Shown here: one piece after another, positions 24,435 through 35,854 of the stretch
How the letters are laid out: each line of letters opens with the position of its first letter
How positions within the stretch are numbered: position 1 is the first letter of the stretch
From: Melampsora larici-populina 98AG31
Lineage: Eukaryota > Basidiomycota > Pucciniomycetes > Pucciniales > Melampsoraceae
DNA: 64,000 nucleotides
Direction of reading: 5' to 3'
NCBI RefSeq assembly: GCF_000204055.1
Contig: NW_006768777.1
Coordinates: forward strand, 696,036 to 760,035
Position numbers and translations under genes: made by a program
Notes under the pieces: model-generated
What the model saw: the letters and a program-made list of their open reading frames with translations, nothing else
The model's database searches: none
Told to the model about the DNA's origin: nothing

Positions 24435-27400
24435 ATGCATATCTTATCTTTCTCTCCTAGCCTCAAATTATTTCATGCTGATCGTTCTCGTTTTGATAAA
24501 TTTTCGAACCGCGCCACACCAAACAAATCTCGAAAACTATTCAAACGACTTACAGCCAACTCGCGCGCAATGTCACTTCATCCTTGCCAGGTCGAGGGTG
24601 GAGATCTCGAGGGCGAGGAAATCCTGCAGTCAGGATTCAACGTCACCAGCTCCCAACCGTTTGGCTCGAATTCAGTCCTATTTCCCGATTCTGAGCAAAT
24701 GTCAGTGGATGGCGTTGATCAGGTTGATCAATCTGATTCTAGTCGCGCAGACTCTGCCTCAAAATCTTATTCTATGGACATCAATCGGACTGACCCTCAA
24801 GACCAACCCGGTAAACATCTTGAGCGACATTCGTCCGATTTAAATCACTTCAGGAATGCTCCTCAAACTGGTGCTCCAATCTCACTGCGAACCTTGATGG
24901 AGCAGTCAACTTCGAGTTCCGAATCTTCTCCGTTTTCCTTGACTGGCCAGAGCCTCTTTTCACGCGGTCAATTTTCATCTCATACCTCGCTTACGTCCAC
25001 CACTTCGACTATCGTGAACCCCAATGCCGACATCGATTCTTGCCACCAATCTCGTACCAGCAGTGTTGCCTCTCCTCGACCTCGACACACGAAGCTTTTG
25101 GGAGCGCCTCGATCAGTGAATCGACCTTATACCCTGAGCGCTACCAGTCCATCTTCCCTCAATAGTCTCTGTCAAGCTGATCGACCTTACCACCAACTCC
25201 TACCCAATCATCCAAATGCAAATCTGGACACCAGGCACCATCTCATCAGAGCCAACACGATCAGTCTCAATAATTTGAACGAGCCTCATAACTCCTGGAC
25301 CGGGCCTGACGACGAATGCGAACAGCTTACAAACGAGTTGACTTCAGGCATTCATGATCGTCTTCATTTTCATTCCCCTCAAGTTGTACCTCGCTCTGCA
25401 TCGAGCTATGATCAGCCGAGTATGCGGCCCAAGGTTCCATTGGATGAGGTTATTGGCAAACCATCATTGCCTAATCTCCGCCAATTTCCAAAAGTGGGCT
25501 CACAAGCTACCTTGAACTGTCGTGTGTCATACCCTACTATGAGAGATCTTTCAACCAACTCGACATCTGACCAGCTACTCAGCGCAACCGAAAACGAAAG
25601 TACTACCGGCTCGACTTCGACTACTAATACATCTTCACTTAATCCAACTCGATTCACTTTATCCGGAACTTCTCGAGCTTTTGCATCCCAATTTGATCAG
25701 CCTGTAGCTCAAGGATTAAGCCTTACATCTTCAGATGAGGCTTCTTGCTCACCTCATCCGAATGCCGATACCATTGCAGAAGTAGATGAACCAACTGGTG
25801 ATATGTCATATGAACTACTCGAACGTCCGGACAGTGACATGAGTCCCCAGCAAAATGGAGAAAAGAAGCGTAAACGGGGCTTGATGCAAAGTTATCGTGG
25901 ATTACGTAAAGGATTCTCGAATGGTGAACCATCGTCGATCGCTTCCAAGACCTTTTCTCCTGGCCATCCAAAACCAAATCAAAAGATCAAGGTGATGAAG
26001 AAGCTTGGGTTGATCAAATCACCTCGAGTTGATGCAGATGTGATGGAAGAAGATTTACCTGATGACGACATGCATAATGTCACTCCAACTAAGAAGATTC
26101 GAGTGCTCGAAGATGAGGTTCAAAAACTTCGACGCGAATTGGAATCTGAAAGACTTTTACATTCCCGCGAGATGGAGCGGTCACAAAGACTCAATTCACT
26201 CTTGATGAGTCGATCCAACCCGGATGATAATTCTCAGACCTCTAATAGTCCCTTGAACAACCAAGTATCCCGTGTCAGATTTTCCCCAAGATCGGCTTGG
26301 TCACCTTCCACTAGCGAGTCTGCTTCGCGCTCTCACCGGAAATTCCGCTCATCAACTCGTCAGATGAACACCTTGGCCGATACTCCAGTGCTGATCAAGA
26401 GACCATCAGAAGGGGCCTTGGTAGGTGGTTCACCATTTGTTGTATCTCGAGTCTATGGTCAAGGCCCGGAAGTCATTGGCGAAAAGACTCCAGAAGCTGC
26501 TTATAGACGCCATGCTAAGCTCAAAGCACTTGGTGCCAGTCAACATACTGCACGTACACCTGGCTTGGCTCAAGACCTATTCGGAGCCGGTTCGTCGTCA
26601 GCAAACAATACGCGGGGTTCTTCTCAGGCATCTGCATCAGCTGATCTAACTCGCTGGAAAGGAAAGGGCCGCGAAGAACATCCATCTGCCCCTGATCCCC
26701 CTCACTCTTCAAATACGATCAATAGCGGCTGGGTTCGCGATAGTGAGTTGGAGCATGACTTGTTCGATAGACCGGATGCCAAGAAACTTCATCGCCATTC
26801 ATTGGGGGTTTCAAGTAGCTCGAACGTCAGTGAGAAGATGTCTGCTTCAACACGTGTCTTGGTAAGTCATTGCTCGCACATCTCTGCCTTAGGACTGTAA
26901 CTGATGCTGGTATACTATTTGAGTATGGTAGAACCCGATCTCGAAGCCCGCGAATGTTTATAGAAACTCGATTGGTGGTTCGAATCAGTCTCAGGGGCCT
27001 GATCCACCCACATCTGATATGACATCTTTTCTGAATGAGTTGAGATCAGCTGGGAAAGACAAGCTTAGAAAGACAGTCAGTAGTCTAAAGTACTATAATC
27101 CTCAGCAGCACTTTGGAAGGTTTGTCCCCTCGATCTCCTTTACATCTGTCACAGCGCATTGACGAAAAATCTTGTTCTTTAGTCAAAAAGCCACTGTCAT
27201 CAGTCCTGATCAGATGCCATTACCTCGAAACCTCGACCCGCAAAACGCTGAACTTATAAGTATGTCACATATCTGACTCTGTGATCCTTGATGTAGTTCT
27301 GACGTTCCCTTGTTATCTGTGCTGTGTAGATCGAGTGATCGGCCAAACCTTTGGATCACAAAGCACTCTGAAGCTGTCAGAGTCCCAAACCACCTGTCAA

Positions 27401-28375
27401 CAATCTGATATGTCTTCTTGTTCATCTAGACCCATGGATGTTGCAGATGGTCACTCAGCAAGATCTGCTTCTAACACGTCTCTCTTGAGTCGTAAGGTGT
27501 ATCCTAGCTCAATGTCTTTCGAGACAAGGCCACCCAATAAAGCTTCCAGCGGTTCTTCTGCCCGTCCTACTCTTCTCTCCTCTGTTGCAAACCGGAAATC
27601 ATTTCATGTGGAGCCAAAGGCGGATGCCTCTTTAGATACAAGCCAGGCTGACACAACTGCAAGCTCAATCCAGGCTGATGGAACCGAGAGACCCAGGTTA
27701 CTCTCTGATCCAACACCGAGTCCTCCCCGAGAAAAATCTACTCAGAACAACCAAACCAACAGCCAGACGATCACAAAGAGTGGCTTGAGGCCGAGGTCGG
27801 GAAAAGGAATTGACTTGGGACCTAGTCGACTCTCAAAGGCCGAAAGCTTCGGTCAATCAATCTCCTCTCGAGCTCTCTCTGTCATTGATCCTAATCGTCT
27901 CCCATCACATACATCAATCCTTTCACCTTCAAAGTCCAATGAAGATTCTCCATTCATGAAATCCGTGACCAGTCTAAGTACGAATAGCAGTTGTACTGCC
28001 CGGAGAGTAAGGATCGTTGAAGATCCAGCGGCACTCAAACGATCTAGCTTACGATCTTCATCACACGCACAACCACAACAACAACAACAACCACGTCCAG
28101 AGAACCATAATGCTATAACAGATGAAAACTTAAGATCAGTAGTAGAAGAAGAAGAAGAAATCATAGGAGTTGGAACAGGTCTTAGAAAACCTAATCATAT
28201 AGTAGGATATGGGGTTGGACCGGGTGCTGCTTCTAGTACTTCTGGATCTGATTGGATTGTAGTGAAATCAGATTCGAATCGATTAGGTGATGGAGAACCG
28301 AATTTGAGAAGATGGAATTTGAAACCATTAGCTATGATTAGTGCTCATCCTAAAATCATGGATGAGAATTGGTGA
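24435..28375 (+). CDS. large disordered coiled-coil protein with WH2-like motif, unknown function
   Basis: Exons 24435-26861, 26932-27119, 27183-27259 and 27330-28375 give 1245 aa with consistent phases. The ATG could alternatively be the in-frame one at 24570 (MSLHPCQ). The protein is Ser/Thr/Pro-rich and mostly disordered. Ordered parts are a basic segment (KKRKRGLMQSYRGLRKGF), a short coiled coil (KKIRVLEDEVQKLRREL then ESERLLHSREMERS) and, after exon 1, SFLNELRSAGKDKLRKT. This last resembles actin-binding WH2 motifs (hydrophobic helix followed by LKKT-like residues). A poly-Gln run (HAQPQQQQQQ) occurs near 28070-28090. This suggests a cytoskeletal or polarity scaffold, but that is inference and no family is recognised. 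The neighbour at 22558 has similar composition. Confidence 0.7.
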
Positions 28376-29690
28376 GTGATTTAATGAATTGAAGAAGTTT
28401 TTTTTTGATTTTATTCCATGATATGTATTGATCTTTGTTAATTTTTCTTGTGATTTTTTTTTGATTTTTTTTTTAGATTGGTTTGAAAATTTAACGAAAC
28501 CTTTGATGATTTTGATTTGTTTTTTGTTTATATATATGGACATCTATATACGCAAGACCTTTTTCTTTTTAACTATGATTCAAGTTTTTTATACCTATGA
28601 AGACATACATGTTTAAATTTGATCGATTTGGGTCTGTGTGTGTGTGTGTTTTTTATACGTTTTGTATAGTTTTTATAGGGTACCCTTTTTTTGATTGATT
28701 TTTTGATGAATTTGTTTTGATTTGTTTTAAATCTAATCTTGAATTTTGAATTTCTTCATATATATATATAATTTTTTTTTCTAGTTTTCTCTTTTGTTGT
28801 TGTTTTTCTTAAAGAATGGGTTTATGTGTGTGTGTAATGCGTCAATGGTTGAATGAACATGATTGGGTTCTTGGTTTATTTTTTTGTTTTCTTTGCAAGA
28901 TTTTAATGAAGGTAATTTAGATTATGTTTATACATTTGTATCAAGCTTTGATGGGTGTTTTGAAATTTATGTTTGAATGGTGATACAAGTGTCTTTAAGA
29001 ACCCTTGGATAAAGAGAGTTTCTTTATAAATTCTCAGTTGGATCTTTTCTCTTTACGACTTACAAGGAGTCAAAGTTTGGTAGCAAAGGAAATCAAATAA
29101 AGAAACCTGATGACCACCTGACCTCATCGAAGTTTGTGGCCTACTTTTTCTAGTGGATGGTATTATGACTCAAACTAGCGGAACACAGCCCACAACGCGA
29201 GACGGTGACCTGACCTCCGGAGAAAGGAACAACTACATCAACATGCTTATGAACCGGACTGTTAAGAGTGTCGCCAAAGGCCGCTAGTAGACATCACACG
29301 GCAAAGCGCGTACAAGTTCAGTGCTCAGAGTCACAAGGAGAGGGTCTCGGGCTAGAGGTTAAGAAAGCTTGCGGTCCTGATGACGACAATCAAGTCAATG
29401 TCACAATCAAAGCCAGTCCACCTGCGAATGGATCTTGAGGATGCCTACCGGATAACAGCTGAGATTGATAAGGTATTTAATGAATGACTCTTTCTTCCTC
29501 CCACATACTTTCATCACATTGCAACCTCACTTCAGTTTATCTCATCAAACCTTTCCACCATTTTATTTACGCAATCTACTTCTTCAAAGTAATTCTACTA
29601 TCATAACATCTTTCGCCTGTTCTCCTTCATACAAATAATTCTACCTTTCTTTATTTCCACAAGCTTTTCTTTAACTACCTAATCATCAGC
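28376..29690. other. intergenic region, T-rich
   Basis: Long T-rich 3' flank with TG (about 28635-28650) and TA (28760-28770) microsatellites, then a more balanced stretch (29120-29480) of unknown nature. The bases just upstream of 29691 are C/T-rich, as in many fungal promoters. No gene is seen. Confidence 0.4.
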
Positions 29691-30638
29691 ATGTCCCAAT
29701 CTACCCGTGTTGTCAACTTGTACTCAAAAGCCGACTTAAACGCTTTGCTTGGGAATAGTTCGGGTGATTGGACCGTTCATCTACCTCCTCCATCTCTCGA
29801 ACGTCGTGTACCCTCAACCAAGCCGATCTGCCTGACCGAAGACGCTTCGAAATTCCATTTGGACATGTCATTCAACCGGGATGGACCTAAAAGAGATCAG
29901 CACCATCGGTTTACTGATTCGATTGGGCCCAAGACGTTACCTGGCTTGGTTGAAGGTCCGCGATTGATCACTTCAGATATCTCGGAGGATGCCAATCGAA
30001 CGGAATGGAGAAGTTATTTGGGAAGATGGTCGTTTCCTTTACGAACAGATCCACCACGTGGTTTAACTTGGGGTCCTTACTATGATCCGACAGATCTCTC
30101 ATTAAAACGTTTAGCTGAAGAGAATGTTTATTCAGAAGAACCAAAACGTAGAAGGATAATTACGATTTTAAGATTACCTGAAGTTCAACCTAGGATTGTG
30201 ATCAAGTTAAGGATTAATAAGAAATCGATTAAAAAAGAAATTCAAATCAATCAAGATCAAGAAATTGTAAAGTCTACTTTAGGTTCACGGAAACGAGATC
30301 TTAGTAGTCAAACATCAAGACTGATTGATGACTTCCTTCAAAGCCAATCAAAACGTCGACATTGTGAATCAAATTTAAACAACACCATAATAGAAAATTT
30401 AAACGCTGAAAGAAATTCTCAAGGTGGTTTGACGACTTCTCATCAACTCTTGAACGGTTCGGAAACCAACAAGTATGGTGGCAGTGGTGCTTTAAGTGCT
30501 CATTCGAAAGAACTTGTGAATGTTTTGATTTCTCCTTCTCAAGAACTCAACTTTATTAAACCTCGGATCAGGATATGTGTTGCAAGGCAATTAACATACG
30601 GCTTGTCATGGGTTGTGAAAGCGATTTTACTTTCATAA
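29691..30638 (+). CDS. orphan basic protein, no recognised domain
   Basis: Single open frame of 315 codons from an ATG preceded by a C/T-rich leader to TAA at 30636-30638. The N-terminal half is ordered-looking, with many aromatic residues (RTEWRSYLGRWSFPLRT, PRGLTWGPYYDPTDLS). It is followed by basic clusters (EEPKRRRIITI, INKKSIKKEI, SKRRH) that could be nuclear-localisation signals. There is no signal peptide or transmembrane segment. Codon bias and frame length argue it is real. A lineage-specific nuclear protein is possible, but no function can be assigned. The C-terminal exon border is uncertain, since donors exist near the end. Confidence 0.6.
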   Translation: MSQSTRVVNLYSKADLNALLGNSSGDWTVHLPPPSLERRVPSTKPICLTEDASKFHLDMSFNRDGPKRDQHHRFTDSIGPKTLPGLVEGPRLITSDISEDANRTEWRSYLGRWSFPLRTDPPRGLTWGPYYDPTDLSLKRLAEENVYSEEPKRRRIITILRLPEVQPRIVIKLRINKKSIKKEIQINQDQEIVKSTLGSRKRDLSSQTSRLIDDFLQSQSKRRHCESNLNNTIIENLNAERNSQGGLTTSHQLLNGSETNKYGGSGALSAHSKELVNVLISPSQELNFIKPRIRICVARQLTYGLSWVVKAILLS

Positions 30639-32316
30639 AATGGGATTTCAATCATTGTAAGTTTGATTCTTGAAGATTCTGCGTTTTGTGAGCGTTCGTA
30701 AACTAATCTTATCTGATTTTTGTACAGAAATCTTGAATAATTTCTTTCGAATCATCCATAATTGGTTTAATTGATTATATGACTCCTAGCATTTACATTT
30801 CTTCTTTTTCGATTTCTATCAACTTTGATCGCTTTTTAATTGAGTTTTTACATCTTTCTTGTGTTACCCTTGATAATCATTTCTTTTTTCTCTTCTTGTG
30901 CTAGTCTACTGTTTCAACTGAGATTTCTATGGTCTTGTATAAGTGAACGCTCAGTGTGTAAACTTTCAAGTTCTTACTTCTCTTGTGTGTTGAAAGTGGA
31001 CTCTACATTAATATCAAAGTTCATTCACTTCAAGACCAATTGTTGTACCGCTATAGCTTTCTCTATAATGTGATCTAATTGCTTGTCCTTTTTACTCTTC
31101 ATTTCTTATTTCTTTCAAAACTTGTACTTCAGCTTGAGTTTCTTGAATGACTTTACTCGTAGTTAGTTATTTGGAATTTTTTTAGATTGAATTGAATTTT
31201 CAAGATTGTTAAGGTCTTGATCATGCATCTCATTCTAAATGTTTTTACAAATTGAAATGTATCTTAAGATTTGAATCTCTTTTTCTTAAGTCTTATCACT
31301 TGAAGGTAAGATTGTGAAGAAGTTTTTTCCAAATATGAGGTTAAAGTGTTTCATGCACATCAGATGATGACCACTGAGTGGATTTTGAAGTTCTCAAAAT
31401 TCCTCAGATTCTGATTATTTCAAAGACAAGCAATAGTCTCTGAGGAAAGTGACAAGGATGTCCCGGCGAAGCTTTTTCATGGTACATTTTTTGGAAAAAC
31501 AAACAAGGCCTTATCATGGCATGCTCAAAGGTTGTGCATTTGGTGGCAGATATGAAAAGTGTATCTCTGTAAGAGTTTTTTTTTGATTGATCAACAGGCT
31601 TTTCAATGTCTTCTTATCTGAGGCTACTAATAAGCGGATGTTGAGAAAGGCTTATCTCTGTTAAAGGTCTCACCCAATCGATTCTTTCTTACAGTGATCC
31701 TAATTGATACCAAAAAACAACCACAAATTCGGTGTCAGCGTAATTATAGGCGTGCATCGTACGTTGACAGTACTTTGATCTAAAAAGATCTTTCCGCTTC
31801 TGGTCCGAACCTTCTGTGGAGTTTCTAGAGGGATCCCTTCAATGTATCTCACTGCATAATCCAATTGATCATTGACACGGACTTTTTTTGATGTTATGAG
31901 TCTAAATTGAACAGACTCTCTCTATATATATGTATGAAGAATAGCCTCCTTCTGAGAAGACACACTGTGTAAAAGAACGTCAACAGGGGGACACTCAGTT
32001 AACAGCCAACTTGTCTATCAGATGAGCTCCGAGATGAGAGTTGCACCATACGGCATTTCTGTTCGTGATTAACAATTTGTGATCATACTCAGAGGCAAGA
32101 TCAGGTTTCTGTTACATTTTCTGCCCCCAAAGTTGAAAAGTAGTGTTGTGATTATAGTATGATAATGTCATATACGTCAAATGAGAGAGGATCATAGGTT
32201 GGACAAATAGTGAAATATTCGTAGACGTTGCATCATTTCAATTATCAACACTTCATAGAAGTTCCAATCCAATATGCTCAAAGTTTTGATCAGTCGTTCT
32301 TTTCTCGCGACTTCTT
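30639..32316. other. 1.7 kb without a gene
   Basis: AT-rich flank of the orphan gene and 3' side of the first oxygenase gene. A 77-codon frame at 30840-31073 is hydrophobic but lacks a good start or splice support. No repeats or RNA genes are recognised. Confidence 0.4.
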
Positions 32317-33453
32317 TCATTTTGTCAAACTTGATTTAATGCGTTCCCATATTCTTGAAAGTCTTCTTATTATCGGTGGATCGACAATCACCATGACTTT
32401 CGTTTCAAAACTCGCTCTTGTAAAAGGATCTTTGTGACCTTTGAGATTGATAGAAGCATGCGCAACATTAATCCCGTGTCCATCTCTTGCTGTGCTGTCG
32501 TGTTGCATGAATATAAAAGCTTCATCTGGCTGTTGTTCACTCAAGTAATACCACCTTTGACCGGGTCGATACTTCCACGGCTGAAGTGCATTTGAGGCCT
32601 CTGTTGGTTTGATGTTCCGTGGCAAGGCGTCTTCTTTCAAAAGTGTATCCCACTTGCAAAACCCAAGATGATTGTCTTTGACCGTCCGGATCGGCCTCCA
32701 AACGTTTAAGATCACCACATCTTTACCTTCCTTCAAGTGCTTTGCAAATTTGATTTGATCTGGATCCGTTGAACCGAACAATCGATTTTGTGTAACGAAT
32801 TTTTTCCATGCAGCCCCTTCTGGTGACAAGTCAGAGTGAATCACTGGAGCTGAATTCATCGGTCCAAGTTTAGTTAGGTCTCTAAAACCAGTTCCAAAGG
32901 TAACTGTCGGTTTCGACCCCATGCTAAGTATTCACAATTGATCAGCGCCTTGTGAGTTGTGTCGAAATGAGAAGTAACTTCAAGATTTCCTCACAGCTCT
33001 TTCACAAGTTTAACAGCATCGGCGTTTAAGGCGTCTCTGTGTTCATCCGAGGATGTCACTAATTTTTCGATTCCGGTCACAGGTCTTCCGGAAACATAGG
33101 TGAATCCATGAGTTTTTAAAGTTGGTTTTTTCTTCAAAGCTCGAATGTCTTCAAGAGGAACTTGGTATGGAGTTGAGTAATCAATTAAATAAGACTGAGT
33201 CACTTCATTATAACCTACAAATTCGTAAACCTCTCCTAAGACCGATTCAGGACCTAATTTGACATCAAATTTAGAAATCAAAATTGGTGTTTAGTATTTT
33301 GAAGGATTATCTGGAGATCTGGAGATCGAGAAAGATAAAATGAACCTATGTAAACGAACGTTTCAATTCTCGTTTTGAAACACTTGAACAATGTATAAAA
33401 GAATGACAAAAGAGAATGAAGAGGATCAATCTCTCAAACAAAGATGAATCCAT
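32317..33453 (-). CDS. secreted CmcJ/AsaB-like non-haem oxygenase, copy 1
   Basis: Exons 33453-33360, 33253-32995 and 32923-32317 give 319 aa. Exon 1 is short (94 nt) and encodes a signal peptide (SSLFERLILFILF, then HSFIHC) followed by a Lys-Arg (SKRELKR). Exon 2 has the family's N-terminal signature VPLEDIRALKKKPTLKTHGF. Exon 3 carries IHSDLSPEGA, DVVILNVWRPI, WKYRPGQRWYYLSEQQPDE and HGINVAHASI. In the CmcJ/AsaB (GA4 desaturase-like) family the HxD and the later His bind Fe(II), with 2-oxoglutarate as co-substrate. Known members are cytosolic enzymes of secondary metabolism, so a secreted form is unusual. It is the first of three similar genes on the same strand. Substrate unknown. Confidence 0.85.
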
Positions 33454-33589
33454 TTAATTGTGACTTGTCTTGTTGAAGAATTGTCGGTGAGAAGAGATAT
33501 ATAAATTGACAGAGGTAGGAAAAGATTTACAAACATGAGTTATAGGATGATGCATTATCCGTCTTAGCATCTTGAAAACGAGACGGCTT

Positions 33590-33760
33590 CTACTTCTGTC
33601 ACAAAGCTAGTCAAGCTTCAGACCTTAATTCTTGAAAGGATGTAGAGAATTCTGCTTTAAAAGTGACTAGGATGCAACGTCTGGGGAATTACAGCTCATA
33701 GATCCCATTCTACAAGAGATGGGTTTCAGGAATTTAGAGTAAGCTCAGGAATGTGGTTTC
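33590..33760 (-). repeat. duplicated upstream element, copy of oxygenase 1
   Basis: Upstream of oxygenase copy 1. It shares with the regions at 43140, 43860, 45690 and 46600 the ordered motifs TGTCACAAA, AGTCA-AGC and ACTAGG-TG-AAC. Probably the duplicated promoter/5' flank of the gene family. Confidence 0.55.
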
Positions 33761-34199
33761 AAAACCAAGCTGTACTTTTGATTTGAAAAAAATTGAAAAA
33801 ATAAATCGACTCTTTGACATGTAAATCATTGAGCCATTTGCCTATAAGTCTTGTAAGGATTATCTTCACGTACTCGAGAGTACTGGCAAATCTGAGCTGT
33901 ACTAGACCCATCAGCGACTTAATGCTGGTACCAATCTATTCAGCTATGAGACTATCCTAAACGTCTTCAAGTTATCGGAGCAACTTCGATAAGTCGGGAT
34001 TAGATTTGTAAGGCAATTAGCTTATCCGTCTTCCGTAAAATAAAGATTTCGAGAAAGACGATTGTTTATTTGTTTGATGTACATAAAACTCTCTGCGATC
34101 CATCTTTGGACTATGCCTTGTTCAGCTTTGTTATTATTTCATAACTAAAGTTATTGTTCTCTCATCTCTTAGGTTTTAACTTTCATCATTAATACTATC
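33761..34199. other. spacer between oxygenase 1 upstream region and retrotransposon
   Basis: Unannotated AT-rich DNA. The 3' boundary of the retrotransposon lies somewhere near its right side but no terminal repeat could be fixed by eye. Confidence 0.35.
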
Positions 34200-34744
34200 T
34201 TTATGTTTGTATTTGTCTCTCGCTTATTTCTATGAAGCTTGTAACTCTTACTTACTTCCTTTATGCCTTCCTGTTTCGAAGCAATCCATTATGTAGGTCA
34301 TCACCATTTTTGGTTCTGACCTGGTGTGGGGGGGGCCGTAGGCCCGGGGACTGCCTGTCTGAGAAAGGTTTTCTACCTCCCAATCTCTGGACGGGTGGCG
34401 TCCTGAGCTCGTCGAAAACCTGTCTACGACAGCTGTCCAGATCTCGCTGTATTGCTCATTGTACATGGTGATCATCCACCTCGCGTGGATCTGCAATTCA
34501 CTACCGTCAACCTTAAACTCTATTGCATCAAACTCAAACCCTGTCTCTTCTTTATCTTTCCTTACTCATCTCAACCCTTTTCCCGCACCCCATTCATTTC
34601 ACTTCACTTTTAATTTCCTCTTACTCTTTCCTCTTCCTCCTTTATCCTCATCCCATTCATTCTCCCTTTTCAATCGTCTCTTTTACCTACATTTCATTCT
34701 ACTTCAACGTCTTGTTCTCTTTCCACTTTAATCATGAAACACAC

Positions 34745-35854
34745 TCACTTTTTATTCTTCTGCTCTTCTTCATAGGCCAATAAGTTCCACAATTCTTTCG
34801 TCTCTCGTTTTTCTTCTTTATCATATTTTCTTAAATACAACTGATACGCCTTGGATTGCCAACGTCCTATCGTTGTGATCTCCTCCAATGGTCGTTTCTC
34901 ATTCCATCTAAACGATGCGCCTCCAACCCTAAACAAATGACCCGACAATTGATTTTCTTTGTCGTTCTGTTTCCAGATCCTCTTATAAATCCCCATTAAT
35001 TTGGCCTTCGTTATCGTGCTTCTTTGTCCGTTTGTCTCCAAATACGAAAACAAGGGGTCCTTGGGACCTGTCTGATTATCTCTCACCATTCTCTCGAGTG
35101 CTGAGGTTGCGTCTAAATATGATTGCTGTTGCTTCAATTTAATGTATTGTACTTGGCCTGGCTGTGCCGTCTTCGCGTTGAACAGCGCTATCGACACTTT
35201 TGATCCTTCTCCAGTTACCTGTAAGTCCTTGAACCTTATCAACCTCTTCTTTTTGTCATCTGATACTAGCTCTCCTAAACGCGCCATTCCCCAGAATGCC
35301 ACCAGCGCGATTGCCAACGCTACTTGATCTCTCTTGCTTCCATTCGATAGATTCTTCAATAATTGCACCAGATGCTTTATCATTACCGGGCTCTTTCGAT
35401 CTTTCTCTGAATCTTTTATCACCGTTTCTGCCAACTTCAATGATTTCAATAGTACTGATAATTTTAAGGAGCTATACTTCGGGTATTCCTCGTCATGGAA
35501 TAGATGCCAACATTTCACCCCAGTAAGATACTTTTTCAACGTTTCTACCTCTATCGTCACTTGATTCTGATTATCTCTTTCTGTCTTCCCATCTTCTCCT
35601 AACTTCTTCCCTGCCCAAACTATGAATTCGTACAATAAGTTCATCGACAGTGGCAGTAATTGCCTCCTTTTGTAACCTTTTTCTTGAGAAAATTTTATTA
35701 ATTTTACAACACCACTATTATAATTTATTAAAGTCGCCTCGGCCCAGCCTCCTGACAACATATGAGTTTGAACACTATTTTCTCTCCACTTCATCTCTCC
35801 TCTCGCGTCTTGTAAAAAATGTCGTATCTTATGTTCTACCTTCGGCGATATCAT
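34745..35854 (-). CDS. tyrosine recombinase of the retrotransposon
   Basis: Start chosen at ATG 35854, whose ATGA overlaps the stop of the upstream RT gene; this gives 369 aa. The N-terminal part is a SAM-like core-binding domain (NYNSGVVKLIKFSQEKGY). Catalytic residues of the tyrosine recombinase fold are visible: Arg in GMARLGELV, His-x-x-Arg in GHLFRVGGASF, the second conserved turn GRWQSKAYQ and the nucleophile Tyr in LYLRKY. In this class the enzyme integrates a circular cDNA without target duplication. The frame is also open upstream of 35854, inside the RT gene, but that part is Arg-rich and out of phase with any domain. Confidence 0.9.
   Translation of the reverse strand: MISPKVEHKIRHFLQDARGEMKWRENSVQTHMLSGGWAEATLINYNSGVVKLIKFSQEKGYKRRQLLPLSMNLLYEFIVWAGKKLGEDGKTERDNQNQVTIEVETLKKYLTGVKCWHLFHDEEYPKYSSLKLSVLLKSLKLAETVIKDSEKDRKSPVMIKHLVQLLKNLSNGSKRDQVALAIALVAFWGMARLGELVSDDKKKRLIRFKDLQVTGEGSKVSIALFNAKTAQPGQVQYIKLKQQQSYLDATSALERMVRDNQTGPKDPLFSYLETNGQRSTITKAKLMGIYKRIWKQNDKENQLSGHLFRVGGASFRWNEKRPLEEITTIGRWQSKAYQLYLRKYDKEEKRETKELWNLLAYEEEQKNKK

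Noticed and set aside
34248..34496. Frame at the left end of the retrotransposon
   Set aside because: Lies in the presumed 3' non-coding end, with no similarity to retroelement proteins.
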